This document shows positions 30,255-41,174 of a DNA stretch of 64,000 nt, one piece after another (within the stretch, counting starts at the first letter, position 1; every line of letters starts with the position of its first letter). The notes beneath the pieces were generated by a model that saw only the letters and a list, made by a program, of their open reading frames with translations, was not told where the DNA came from and searched no databases. The position numbers were made by a program, and so were the translations under genes. Source of the stretch: Bradyrhizobium sp. AZCC 1610 (GTDB taxonomy: Bacteria; Pseudomonadota; Alphaproteobacteria; Rhizobiales; Xanthobacteraceae); contig NZ_JAZHRR010000001.1 of the NCBI RefSeq assembly GCF_036924515.1, positions 6,667,001-6,731,000 on the forward strand. Direction: 5' to 3'.

Positions 30255-30327
30255 GGCTCGTGCCTAGCGCGTTTTTGCGGCTGGTGAAATCAGCTTGGCG
30301 TGAACGAAGGCCTTAGCCGCCCCGGAT

Positions 30328-31095
30328 TCATTTGCCCAGAAGTTCCGGACGATACTCGAAGTGCATGGTGTCGTAGTGATACCACTTGCCGCCCCAGATG
30401 AATCCGTGGCGCTCGAAGATGTCGACAATCTGTTGCGGCATTCGGTTCTTGTAGGAAATGGACTTGCCTTTTTCCGCCCACAGCCAGTAGTCCGAGTACT
30501 TCAAGTTCAAGTCGATGGCGGCGGCGTAGCCGTGCATACTCATCTTCCCGGTATCGGCGACGTTACGGCACGACAGGACGCCCGCGATTGGAAATGCGGC
30601 CGCGCGCACCGCGGGATCCAGCGCATCGATCTCCGCAGACACCTGCTTGAGGCGCTCGGCCACGCCATTGACCCGTGTGACCTGGACCGGTTTGCCCCAT
30701 GATCGGGGTAACCAGATAATCGTCACGAGATTCCGTTTGACCTCGCCCGCATTGCAGTCGCCATACATTTTTTTGAAGAAGGCCTCGTTCCGGAATCGTC
30801 CAGGATCGACATTTGGAGCAGGCAGCGCAGATGCTCCCGTGGGATATGCCAGCCGCATCTGATCGAGAATGGACGCATTGCGTAACAACTGCTCGAACGA
30901 CTTCTCGGCAACGCCGTCGTCCACGGGCATGATGGTGCCGTCGCGCCAAGTAATCGTCTTGTCGTCGTGCCCTGACAGAGCATCGGGATAGGCGCGAACG
31001 AGCCGATCCAGCAGCCTGCCTCTGCTTTCGCCATGCGCGAACGCTGGCATGAGCGCTAGAACGGCAAAGGCACAAACCGCCCACCGCGTGGCCAT
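30328..31095 (-). CDS. M15-family D-Ala-D-Ala carboxypeptidase-like peptidase
   Basis: A 255-residue periplasmic protein: signal peptide at 1-22 (AVLALMPAFAHG), then a zinc peptidase of the VanY/M15 type. The zinc ligands are His188 and Asp195 in SMHGYAAAIDLN and His245 in HYDTMHFEYRPEL. The domain occupies the C-terminal half; the N-terminal half (23-120) has no recognised domain. A role in peptidoglycan trimming is inferred. The ATG at 31095 abuts the end of the caspase-like gene at 31096, so both are probably on one transcript. Confidence 0.85.
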   Translation of the reverse strand: MATRWAVCAFAVLALMPAFAHGESRGRLLDRLVRAYPDALSGHDDKTITWRDGTIMPVDDGVAEKSFEQLLRNASILDQMRLAYPTGASALPAPNVDPGRFRNEAFFKKMYGDCNAGEVKRNLVTIIWLPRSWGKPVQVTRVNGVAERLKQVSAEIDALDPAVRAAAFPIAGVLSCRNVADTGKMSMHGYAAAIDLNLKYSDYWLWAEKGKSISYKNRMPQQIVDIFERHGFIWGGKWYHYDTMHFEYRPELLGK

Positions 31096-32454
31096 TCAAC
31101 GCTTCCCGGCCTGCTCGATCAGCGCGATATTGGCCTGTTCGGTCGCATTGAGCCTCGGATTCCAGGTGTTCGGTGCGTACCAGGAGAACCGCTCGAAGCG
31201 CGCCTTGAGATCGGCAGCTTCGAAATAGCGACCCCTGCGGGCAAAAATCTCGTTGCGGGCGATCCGAAGGTCGTCCTTGGACATTCGCTGCAGATCGCCG
31301 GGCGTCAGCAGGCGGCGGTCGGAATCAGGAAAGATGAAGCCGCTCTGCACTGCGCCCCCGCCAGACTCGAACCGATCGATCAACGCGACGTTCGCGCGCT
31401 CGACCGCGTTGAGGTCGGGATCCCATGTGTGCGGAGCGTACCAGGCGAACTTGCTAAATCGCGCGGTGAGGTCCGGCGCATTGAAGTAGCGGCCGCGCCG
31501 GGCAAAGATTTCATTGCGGGCGATCCGCCGATCGTCCTTGCTGAGCTTGCTGAGATCGCCCTCGGAAAGATGGCGGCTGTCCGAGTCCGGGAAGATGAAA
31601 TCCGGCTGCGCGCGCGCAACCGGCGATGCGAGTGGAGGCAGGTTTGTTGTCGGCGGCAGCACCGTTGACGACGGGTCAGCTGTTGCAACCTGCGCCGGCG
31701 CGTTGCCGGAAAAGTAAAAGGTCCCATCGATCGGCGAGGTCGATACCCAGGGTTGCTGCGCGCTTCCGGTGGCACGTTTGACGACCAGGCCGACCTGATT
31801 GAAGGTCTGCAGCACATCGAGCCCGGGTTTTTGCATCGTCTCGACCAGCGCTCGCGTGTAGGGGCTATGTCCGTCATCGCCATCCAGCGCGACGTTGCCC
31901 GGCTGAGTCGCGTAGGACAGCAGTGTGCCTTCCGGTGCGCGGACTTGGGCGAGACCACCGTCAGCGGTGCGAAGCCCGCGTCCGCCGAACGGGTTGTTCC
32001 TGCAGGCGTCCAGAATCACGATATTGAGCCGCGTTCCCGCCCCTTCCATCTGGCGAAGCACCAGATTGACATCGACCATCTGGAAATCGACGTCAGCCTC
32101 GCGCGTGGGATTCGCCGAGACCGGAACCAGATAATTCGTTCCACGGACCTGGATGCCGTGGCCTGCGTAGTAGAACAGCGCGACGTCCGCGCCCATCAGC
32201 TGACTGCCGAAGCGCTGGACGGCGGTGTCGAAGCCTGCCTTGTCCAGCTCCACCTGGGCCTGTCCGCCAACCAAGGTGAAACCCAGCCGCTTCAGCGTGT
32301 CGGCCACCAGCAGCGCGTCGCTCTTCGGATGCTCCAGCCGCGATACGTTCTGATAGGCCGAATTGCCGACGACCAGCGCTACGCGCTTTTCGGCAACTGC
32401 CGGCGAGACGAAAAGCACGGCGAGCAGCCCTGCGGCAAGAGTGGTCCAGCGCAT
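31096..32454 (-). CDS. Caspase-fold (peptidase C14-like) protein with two YARHG domains
   Basis: A 452-residue exported protein. Residues 1-21 form a signal peptide. Residues about 23-248 form a caspase-like domain opening with RVALVVGNSAY, with catalytic His99 in YYAGHG and Cys151 in DACRNNPF; both catalytic residues are present. A Pro/Thr-rich linker (256-285) leads to two YARHG-type repeats at about 287-362 and 373-447, each with RIARNEIFARRGRYF and a WYAP motif. The ATG at 32454 (MRWTTLAAGLLAV) is the start. The long frame running upstream is antisense to lepA and is not coding. Role unknown; YARHG domains are found in exported proteins of bacteria. Confidence 0.88.
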   Translation of the reverse strand: MRWTTLAAGLLAVLFVSPAVAEKRVALVVGNSAYQNVSRLEHPKSDALLVADTLKRLGFTLVGGQAQVELDKAGFDTAVQRFGSQLMGADVALFYYAGHGIQVRGTNYLVPVSANPTREADVDFQMVDVNLVLRQMEGAGTRLNIVILDACRNNPFGGRGLRTADGGLAQVRAPEGTLLSYATQPGNVALDGDDGHSPYTRALVETMQKPGLDVLQTFNQVGLVVKRATGSAQQPWVSTSPIDGTFYFSGNAPAQVATADPSSTVLPPTTNLPPLASPVARAQPDFIFPDSDSRHLSEGDLSKLSKDDRRIARNEIFARRGRYFNAPDLTARFSKFAWYAPHTWDPDLNAVERANVALIDRFESGGGAVQSGFIFPDSDRRLLTPGDLQRMSKDDLRIARNEIFARRGRYFEAADLKARFERFSWYAPNTWNPRLNATEQANIALIEQAGKR

Positions 32455-32613
32455 CGTCGGATCCAGGTTTTCGATGGCGCCAGATCTAGCAGAAAGACAC
32501 CCGGAAATCGATAACCGGAGGCCCCGGAAAAGCCCGGCTGATTCGTCTCCACACCCCCTTGGAATACAGCAAGATGGTTGCCGCACGGGGGTGTGAATGC
32601 TATCCCGCGCCCC

Positions 32614-34425
<1,812 letters not shown>

Positions 34426-34638
34426 GGCGAATGCTCAACCGCCAAAGCATGATGAGATTGGGTCCGGTCTGAGGCTTCCGTGACCGGACAACAAAAATAT
34501 CGAAAACAACCCCATGCAAAGTAGCCGCCGATTGCCGGCGTGATGCCTCACGGGCAAATCAGCGGCACGACGCCATCATCGCAGCGCGTGTGATCGGTGG
34601 GGCGCTTGCCAAATTCATCGGAACCGACGCAATCCAAC

Positions 34639-34739
34639 ATCACGCTCAAACGCATGCTTCTGGAGATGCGGCAGCAGTTCGGCAAGGTCGACATCCCGCA
34701 GGAAGCGTTCATTGCGGCGCTGAAGGTGGGTAGCTGAGG
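34639..34739 (+). pseudogene. Degenerate duplicate of the lepA 3' end
   Basis: This sequence matches the end of lepA (34305-34430): CATCACGCTCAAACGCATGC here against CATCACGCGCAAACGCAAAC there, and CGGCAAGGTCGACATCCCGC in both. It keeps the stop region TAGCTGAGGC. A block of about 30 bases present in lepA is missing, and single differences are scattered. It ends at 34739, one base before the stop codon of the convergent chimeric gene. The gap from 34426 to 34638 contains no other feature that I can name; it shows an AT-rich stretch (ACAAAAATATCGAAAACAAC) before the copy. Confidence 0.8.
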
Positions 34740-36329
34740 CTATTTAGAGGGTGGCGGATGGCGCTTCGATTGATTTTTGATCCAGTCGAGAGTCTGATTC
34801 AACCAGTTGAGCTCCCTCCCCTTGGCAGCTAACCGCCGCAGCTGGGATTCTAGCGAAATTACAAATCCTAGCTGCGCTGTTGAGTGCTCCGCTAGTTTAT
34901 TGAAAAAAGCGGCTATCTCGGTATCGGAGGCCTTATCCAGACCCCGCGTAACCAAGGAGGCCACAATCTCAAAAGACTTGGATCGCTTTAATCCTTCGCC
35001 CGCAACGAGTACGGTCGCGCCGGCACCAACTATGAGAGCGGCGGAACCCGAAGCAACTGCTCCAGCAGATAGCGCGGCAAGAACCGCCGCGGTAGAAACG
35101 GTGATCGCAACGTTCTTGATGGTCGCATCAGCTACAACTCCTGAGCGTTCAAGATTCGAGCCTTTTCCAATTTCTTCTGTTGTACCTAAAACAAACGCTG
35201 CAGCCGCTTGATCGATAATGTGTGGCTTATTTTGTAAGCTCCGCGCGAACTCGACAGCTGCTTCGCGATACTCGATTTCTTCCTTTGGATTCCGCTGGAA
35301 ACGTTCTTCGTCAGCTAGAAATTCGGTACCCGCAGCGGTAGAGAGTACAAATGTACCGTGCAGGTGCAATAGACTTTCAACTGCTTCGTGGACCTGCGTA
35401 TCTAGAGAGGGCAACTCTTCCTCTGATATCTTTTTCTTGGTAGCCCTATCTGCATTAGCTAGCCTAACACCTTCGACATAGAGAAGAGCAAAATCAATAT
35501 CTTCGAGTTTTTGATCTACAAGCTTCGAGTATGCAATAGCGCGATCTCGCAGATGCCAATGAGGTACATTGCCCGCACCAAGGCTAGTTACCAAACCTGT
35601 CGAAATATCTCTCAGGTTCGGGTGTAACTTTCTCAGACGATCAACATTGTTGCCTTGTCGATCAAGAAACTGAGGCGGAGCGAATGATATCACGCCACGC
35701 TCATTAATTTCAAAGTGAGGGCCGTGGCCTTGTTTTGGCGGAATCGGAGGAGGCACGTCTCGCGTCTCGGCTTCATCCATCAGCCCCGAACCTTGTGCCG
35801 TGACGAAAGTGCGGAACGTCGCCTCGCAGGCTTTCGATTTAAAGTTGGGGCCGAAAAGGTCGCCCTTGATCATGTTGATGTCCGGCAGACGCCGGATGAG
35901 TTCCCAATCGGATAAGCTAGCGGCTGGCGTCGGGTCATCAATTGTCAGCGTGCCGCACCGTACCGTGTACTCTTTACCCGGTTCCAAAAAAGCTGGAATG
36001 GCTTCCGGCGGCAGCGGGTCCGGAGGACCGGTGATGACACCCTTTGCAAGTAGGTCCTGCCAATCGGTGAAAGAAAAACCTAATTGGACATCCTCACCGA
36101 GCGTAAAGGTACCCGCGCGATCAAATTCGCGTCGCAACCGGAAGTACCAAGCATCAGTTATCTGTGTCTTAGTTGCATTCAGCATCCCGATCACGCCGAT
36201 GGTCCGACGATATTCATCGAGATCGGTCTTATGAATTGCGGGATCGCCCGCTCGGATCCAGATTCGGCAGGTGCTGTCGGTTGTCGCACCGACCACTGGA
36301 CCCAGCCCCGGTGGACGCAAGCTTGCCAT
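34740..36329 (-). CDS. Chimeric protein: PhoD-type N-terminal module fused to an unrecognised helical C-terminal region
   Basis: 529 residues. Residues 1-175 are closely similar, mostly identical, to the N-terminal module of the PhoD-like protein at 37846-39642 (MASLRPPGLG, TDSTCRIWIRAGDP, RRTIGVIGML, ASLSDWELI). The similarity stops at ATFRTF, just before the metallophosphatase core would begin. Residues 180-529 belong to no family that I recognise. They are acidic to neutral and helical, with a Gly/Ala-rich hydrophobic stretch at 405-445 that could span a membrane or pack internally. The C-terminal half is AT-richer than its neighbours. The metallophosphatase motifs are absent, so phosphatase activity is not expected. 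The start ATG 36329 has GGGGGAGGAAGC before it. Confidence 0.8.
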   Translation of the reverse strand: MASLRPPGLGPVVGATTDSTCRIWIRAGDPAIHKTDLDEYRRTIGVIGMLNATKTQITDAWYFRLRREFDRAGTFTLGEDVQLGFSFTDWQDLLAKGVITGPPDPLPPEAIPAFLEPGKEYTVRCGTLTIDDPTPAASLSDWELIRRLPDINMIKGDLFGPNFKSKACEATFRTFVTAQGSGLMDEAETRDVPPPIPPKQGHGPHFEINERGVISFAPPQFLDRQGNNVDRLRKLHPNLRDISTGLVTSLGAGNVPHWHLRDRAIAYSKLVDQKLEDIDFALLYVEGVRLANADRATKKKISEEELPSLDTQVHEAVESLLHLHGTFVLSTAAGTEFLADEERFQRNPKEEIEYREAAVEFARSLQNKPHIIDQAAAAFVLGTTEEIGKGSNLERSGVVADATIKNVAITVSTAAVLAALSAGAVASGSAALIVGAGATVLVAGEGLKRSKSFEIVASLVTRGLDKASDTEIAAFFNKLAEHSTAQLGFVISLESQLRRLAAKGRELNWLNQTLDWIKNQSKRHPPPSK

Positions 36330-36597
36330 GCTTCCTCCCCCAATTGAAATCTCGCACCAATCTAGGACGTAGCATCCTACACATACAACGTGAAGTCGAT
36401 TCTGTCTCTGCTTCACGTGCGCCTGACCGCGTCCCACTGCAACCGTCCGTTCGATCAAATTGAAACTGGACTTCAGATTCTTGATTTGACGCGTTTTCTT
36501 GAAGCGGGTCGGTCTCTGCGCACGTCTTGATCGGCGACGGCGAATAGGCCACCATTACCCCGCGCATACAAACAACATCACACGCGCAAGGAAACGC

Positions 36598-37827
36598 ATG
36601 AGCAAGTCCTCCAGATCTTCCTACGGCTGGGTTGTGGTTGCTGTGGGCGCGCTGATGACCTGCGTCGCGTTCGGGTCGATGTTGTCGCTGGCCGTGTTCC
36701 TGCAGCCAATTTCGGAGACGATGGGCTGGTCGCGCAGCGGCGTGTCGGCGGCGGCCACGATTGACTTTCTTGCCATGGGACTGTCGGCGTTCTTCTGGGG
36801 CGCGCTGTCCGACCGGTTCGGCACCCGCATCGTCGTACTATCAGGCACGCTGCTGCTCGGCGCCGGGCTGATCGGGGCGAGCCAGGCCACGAGCCTGTGG
36901 CAGTTCCAGCTGGCGTTCGGCGTCTTGATTGGGATTTCGGCCGGCAGTTTCTACGCGCCGATGGTTGCAGCGGCGAGCGCCTGGATCGAACACCACCGCA
37001 GCCTCGCCGTTGCGCTGGTAACCGCCGGCATGGGCGTTTCCCCGCTGACGGTCGCCCCGTTCGCGAGCTGGCTGATCACGACCTATGACTGGCGCACGGC
37101 GATGCTGGTGATCGGCATTGTCGCATTGGCGCTGTTGATTCCGGCTTCGTTGCTGGTGCGACAGCCGCCGGCGCCGTCAACATCGGCTGCTGCAAATGGG
37201 GCGGGCGTGCCTGAGGGGCAGCAGTGGACCGTCGGGCAGGCGCTGCGAACACCACAATTCATCATCCTGGCAGGAGCGCATTTCGCCTGCTGCGCAGCGC
37301 ATTCCGGACCGATCTTCCACCTGGTGAGTTACGCCATGATCTGCGGCATCGCGCCTTTGACCGCGGTCACCGTCTACAGCCTTGCCGGCTTCTCCGGCCT
37401 CGGCGGCCGGCTGCTGCTCGGCGTCCTGGCCGATCGCTTCGGCGCCAAGCACGTTCTGGTCGGCGGCCTGTTCGTGCAGGCTATGTCGATCGCCACCTTT
37501 CTCGCGGTCGGCCAGCTCGGCGAATTCTACGCGCTGTCGGTGATCTTCGGTCTCGCCTATGGCGGCGTGATGCCGCTCTACGCCGTGCTGGTGCGTGAAT
37601 ATTTCGGCGTGCGCATCATGGGCAGCATGTTCGGCGCCGTCTCCGCCTTCGCCAGCCTCGGCATGGCGCTGGGCCCGCTCGCCGGCGGATGGGTGTTCGA
37701 CACCTTCCACGCCTACAACTGGCTCTATGTGGGGTCCTTCGCGATCGGCATGGCTGCGGTCGCCGTGGCGCTGAGCTTCCCGTCAGCCAAGCGACCGTCG
37801 CTCGATCTGGGGCGGGCGGCGGCGTGA
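36598..37827 (+). CDS. MFS transporter (oxalate/formate antiporter-like clade)
   Basis: A 409-residue major-facilitator protein with about twelve hydrophobic helices. The inter-helix motif SDRFGTRIVVL between helices 2 and 3 and its repeat LADRFGAKHVLV after the middle loop mark the family. Substrate unknown. The ATG at 36598 was chosen because AAGGA stands about 6 bp upstream. It is divergent from the chimeric gene across about 270 bp and ends about 20 bp from the stop of the convergent PhoD gene, so it sits inside the paralogous pair. Confidence 0.82.
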   Translation: MSKSSRSSYGWVVVAVGALMTCVAFGSMLSLAVFLQPISETMGWSRSGVSAAATIDFLAMGLSAFFWGALSDRFGTRIVVLSGTLLLGAGLIGASQATSLWQFQLAFGVLIGISAGSFYAPMVAAASAWIEHHRSLAVALVTAGMGVSPLTVAPFASWLITTYDWRTAMLVIGIVALALLIPASLLVRQPPAPSTSAAANGAGVPEGQQWTVGQALRTPQFIILAGAHFACCAAHSGPIFHLVSYAMICGIAPLTAVTVYSLAGFSGLGGRLLLGVLADRFGAKHVLVGGLFVQAMSIATFLAVGQLGEFYALSVIFGLAYGGVMPLYAVLVREYFGVRIMGSMFGAVSAFASLGMALGPLAGGWVFDTFHAYNWLYVGSFAIGMAAVAVALSFPSAKRPSLDLGRAAA

Positions 37828-37845
37828 ATTGAGCTTTGGCCTGCG

Positions 37846-39642
37846 TCAGCTCCAACTGGCGAGTTGAAGCGTATTGATCAGTGGCTGCTTGTTGTTGTCA
37901 GGACCAACAAGAACCGGGTTACCTTCCTTGTCAAACACGCGCACGGTGAGCGTGCTCGCCGCCTTGTCGAGATCGATACGCGTGAAATTATCCTCCTGGG
38001 TGTAACCGAACGATTTGTAATGCATGGCCGCATCCGTTCCGATCGGGAACGGGTCACTCTGCTTGGCATCCCGCGAATTGTGCACGTAGTTGTTGGGGTC
38101 GCCATCGGCGAACGGGAACGGCCAATAGAATGCAGAAGAGGTAATCGAGAACGCCTTGAGGCCCTTGGCGTCCTTGCCATCAAACTCGATGACCGCCGTA
38201 TTCGAGCAGTGAATATCACCGGCGAGAAACACGACGTTCTGGATCTTTTCATCGACGATATGCTTCAGCAAGGCGAGCCGGGTGTTCGGATAAGCCGGCC
38301 AGCTATCGCTGTCATTGCGGCGGTCGCGATTCCAGTATTCGCCGAACAGCATGTTGTCTGCGGTCTTTGACTTGATCCCCTTTGTCATTCCTTGAACAGG
38401 CGCGATGCGCTCGCTCATGTCGTTCGGAACGAAAACACTCGAGGTAACTATAAATTTCGGCACGTTCTTGCGCTGCTTCTGCTGCACCGAAAGCCAATCG
38501 AGCAAACGCTGGAGCTGGCCGGGATGATCCGGATCGATGCTCGGGCGACCCAGCAAATGGTTGTCGCGCAGGCCGACCTGATCGTCCTTGAAGCGTTGCG
38601 TCCGCGTGTCGAGCACGAAGGTCGGATAACCGCCGCACTCGAACGTGTAATAGAATAGTTGCCCGAACGTGCGCGGGCTGTGACTCCACTGGTAGCTCTG
38701 ATAGGCGCCGATGGCGATATTGAAGAGATGGTGCTGTCCCTGGTCCGTGACCCGGTCTTGCGTCCAATTGTCCTCGATTTCGTGATCGTCCAGAATCATG
38801 TAAGTGGTCGAGCTGCGCAGGAGCTGACGCAGATTCGGTCCGCTATAGGCGGTCAAATACCGCTCCTGGAATTCCTCGAAGGTGTCGGCCCTCAGAATCG
38901 GAATCATGCGGTTCAGCATGTCGGCATAAACCTGGTCCCCACACATCATGGTATAGCGGGCCGGCTTGCCCAAGGGGCCGCCTTTGAAGTGCGCCTGCAT
39001 CGGTCCGAAGATTCGATCGGCTTCCTTGATCTTCCACAACAGACCCGGATAACGGCAGGAGCCGAGCAGAAAGGACAGGGAGTCTTCGACCGCGCCGGCC
39101 GCCGCTGGGAAGGTCCGGAACGTGGCCTGACATTCTGTTTCCTTGAAATTAGGCCCGAGCAGTTCGCCCTTTATCTTGTTGATATCTGGCAGACGTTGGA
39201 TCAGCTCCCAGTCGGACAGGCTGGCGGCGTTCGGCATAGGGTCGTCGATCGTCAGCGTACCGCACCGCACTGTGTATTGCTTGTCCGGCTCCAGCGGCCT
39301 GGCAATGGCTTCCGGCGGCAGCGGAGCCGGAAGACTGTTGATGACGCCCTTGGCAATCTGTTCCTGAAAGTCGGTCGAATAAAAGCCTAGCTGAACGTCC
39401 TTGCCGAGCGCAAAAGTGCCCGTGCGATCGAATTCGCGCTGCAAGCGGAAATACCACGCATCGGTCACCGTCGCCTGGGGCTTGCTTGTGTCCAGCATCC
39501 CGATCACGCCGATCGTTCGGCGATCTTCATCGAGGTCGGCCCTGTGGTCCGCGGGATCGCCGGCACGAATCCAGATGCGGCAGGTGCTGTCCGTCGTCGC
39601 ACCGACCAACGGTCCCAGTCCCGGAGGGCGCAAGCTAGCCAT
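37846..39642 (-). CDS. PhoD-like alkaline phosphatase family protein
   Basis: 598 residues. An N-terminal PhoD-associated module (about 1-178) precedes a metallophosphatase core with GSCRYPG (194), GDQVYAD (235), ILDDHEIEDNW (283) and, near the C-terminus, FLAGDIHCSNTAVIEF. PhoD enzymes are Ca/Fe phosphodiesterase or phosphomonoesterase proteins. No Tat or Sec signal peptide is visible, so it is probably cytoplasmic, unlike classical PhoD. The start ATG 39642 gives the same first ten residues as the chimeric neighbour. It faces the MFS gene. Confidence 0.88.
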   Translation of the reverse strand: MASLRPPGLGPLVGATTDSTCRIWIRAGDPADHRADLDEDRRTIGVIGMLDTSKPQATVTDAWYFRLQREFDRTGTFALGKDVQLGFYSTDFQEQIAKGVINSLPAPLPPEAIARPLEPDKQYTVRCGTLTIDDPMPNAASLSDWELIQRLPDINKIKGELLGPNFKETECQATFRTFPAAAGAVEDSLSFLLGSCRYPGLLWKIKEADRIFGPMQAHFKGGPLGKPARYTMMCGDQVYADMLNRMIPILRADTFEEFQERYLTAYSGPNLRQLLRSSTTYMILDDHEIEDNWTQDRVTDQGQHHLFNIAIGAYQSYQWSHSPRTFGQLFYYTFECGGYPTFVLDTRTQRFKDDQVGLRDNHLLGRPSIDPDHPGQLQRLLDWLSVQQKQRKNVPKFIVTSSVFVPNDMSERIAPVQGMTKGIKSKTADNMLFGEYWNRDRRNDSDSWPAYPNTRLALLKHIVDEKIQNVVFLAGDIHCSNTAVIEFDGKDAKGLKAFSITSSAFYWPFPFADGDPNNYVHNSRDAKQSDPFPIGTDAAMHYKSFGYTQEDNFTRIDLDKAASTLTVRVFDKEGNPVLVGPDNNKQPLINTLQLASWS

Positions 39643-39883
39643 CGTATTCTCCCCCGATACCTTTCGATCAGATGAAATTAGCCCACAACTTCAACGTAAA
39701 GTCGAGTGCCCCTGAGCGGCCACTGGCGCCCCGTCGCGCGTTGACAATGCCATGGAAGACCGCCCGGGCAAGACTCGGGCGCGATGCCTTGTGCGAAGGA
39801 CGCGATCCCATTGCCTTGATCGAGGGCGGCGGATGGGTCACCATCGCGGCTAAGCCCAAGAACAAGAGAATGCGAGGAAGCGC

Positions 39884-41056
39884 ATGAACAGGCATCCCGG
39901 CCTCGACCTCGTCGAGCGTGCACGCGCGCTGGCGCCATTGATCGTGCGCGACGCCGACGAGATCGAGCGGACGCGCCGATTGACGCCAGCGGTGACACAG
40001 GCGCTGATCGAGAACGGGCTTTACCGCGCACTGCTGCCGCAAAGCTTTGGCGGCGCCGAGGTGCCGCTCGAAACCTTCATGCAGATGCAGGAGGAAATCG
40101 CCAAGGCGGATGCCTCGACCGCGTGGTGCCTTGGCCAGTGCAGCGTCTGCGCCATGACCGCGGCCTATCTCGATCCCGACGCCGCCAACGAAATCTTCAA
40201 CGTCGCGCCCGGCATCCTGGCCTGGGGCGCGATCAACCATGAAGTGCAGGCGGTTCCGGGCGGCTACAAAGCCAGCGCACGCTGGGATTTTGCCTCCGGC
40301 TCGCGGCAGGCAAGCTGGTTGGGCGCCCATGTCCGCGTTGTCGAGGCCGATGGCACGCCGCGGCGCAAGCAGGATGGCTCGCCGGAGATCCGTACCATCC
40401 TGTTTCCGGTGACCAGCGCCACCATGTATGACGTCTGGGACGTGATTGGCTTGCGGGGCACCGGCACCGATTCCTATTCGGTCGACGACCTCTTCATCCC
40501 TGAAAAATTTGCAGCGCTTCGCGACGAACCCCAGGCCCGGCGCGAAAACGGGCCGCTGTACAAGCTCTCCACCAACATGGTGTTTGGTATGGGCTTTGCG
40601 GCAACCTCGCTCGGCGTCGCCCGCGCGACGCTCGACGCGGCGATCGACCTTGCCCGCGCCAAGACGCCGCAGGCGCTGAACGCGATGCGCGACAACAATG
40701 CCGTGCAGGGATTGATCGGCCGCACCGAGGCGACCTTGCGCGCGGCGCGCGCCTATCTCTACGCGACCGCGGCCGAAGTCTGGCGCGATCTGGCGGGCGG
40801 CGGGGCCACCACGGAAGCGCATCGCGTAGCGCTTCGCATCGCCACCACCTGGACCATCCATCAATCGGCTGCCGTCGTCGACACCGCCTATCACATGGCG
40901 GGCGCCACGGCCGTATTCAACGCCAACAAGTTCGAGCGCCGCTTTCGCGACATGCATGCGATCGCGCAGCAGATTCAGGGCCGCCACGCCCATTATGAGG
41001 ATGCCGGCAAGGCGATCCTGTCAGGCGATCTCGATACGCCGCCGACGGCGCGTTGA
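39884..41056 (+). CDS. Acyl-CoA dehydrogenase-like flavoprotein (HsaA/flavin-monooxygenase clade)
   Basis: A 390-residue protein of the acyl-CoA dehydrogenase fold. The N-terminal helical domain carries LIENGLYRALLPQSFGGAEV and the central beta domain GLRGTGTDSYSVDDLFIP; the C-terminal helices carry RRFRDMHAIAQQIQGR. The pattern (STAWCLGQ near 90) resembles the two-component flavin-dependent hydroxylases (HsaA, HpaB type), which use reduced flavin, rather than classical ACADs. Substrate unknown. The start is the ATG at 39884, four bases into the end of an upstream 71-codon frame that I consider spurious. Confidence 0.8.
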   Translation: MNRHPGLDLVERARALAPLIVRDADEIERTRRLTPAVTQALIENGLYRALLPQSFGGAEVPLETFMQMQEEIAKADASTAWCLGQCSVCAMTAAYLDPDAANEIFNVAPGILAWGAINHEVQAVPGGYKASARWDFASGSRQASWLGAHVRVVEADGTPRRKQDGSPEIRTILFPVTSATMYDVWDVIGLRGTGTDSYSVDDLFIPEKFAALRDEPQARRENGPLYKLSTNMVFGMGFAATSLGVARATLDAAIDLARAKTPQALNAMRDNNAVQGLIGRTEATLRAARAYLYATAAEVWRDLAGGGATTEAHRVALRIATTWTIHQSAAVVDTAYHMAGATAVFNANKFERRFRDMHAIAQQIQGRHAHYEDAGKAILSGDLDTPPTAR

Positions 41057-41174
41057 GGCGGCCGTCCCGGTTCGGGCGGTGCGAAGGCGCCAATAATGCT
41101 CCAGTCTTCACTTCCGCCTGTCTCCTCCGTGCTTTAGGCTACGCGCAACAGTCTTGGCGGGTGCCGACAGGCGG

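Noticed and set aside
39672..39887. 71-codon frame before the acyl-CoA-dehydrogenase-like gene
   Set aside because: It overlaps the next start by four bases, which is suggestive, but the sequence has no motif, starts in the upstream region of the PhoD gene and lacks a ribosome site.
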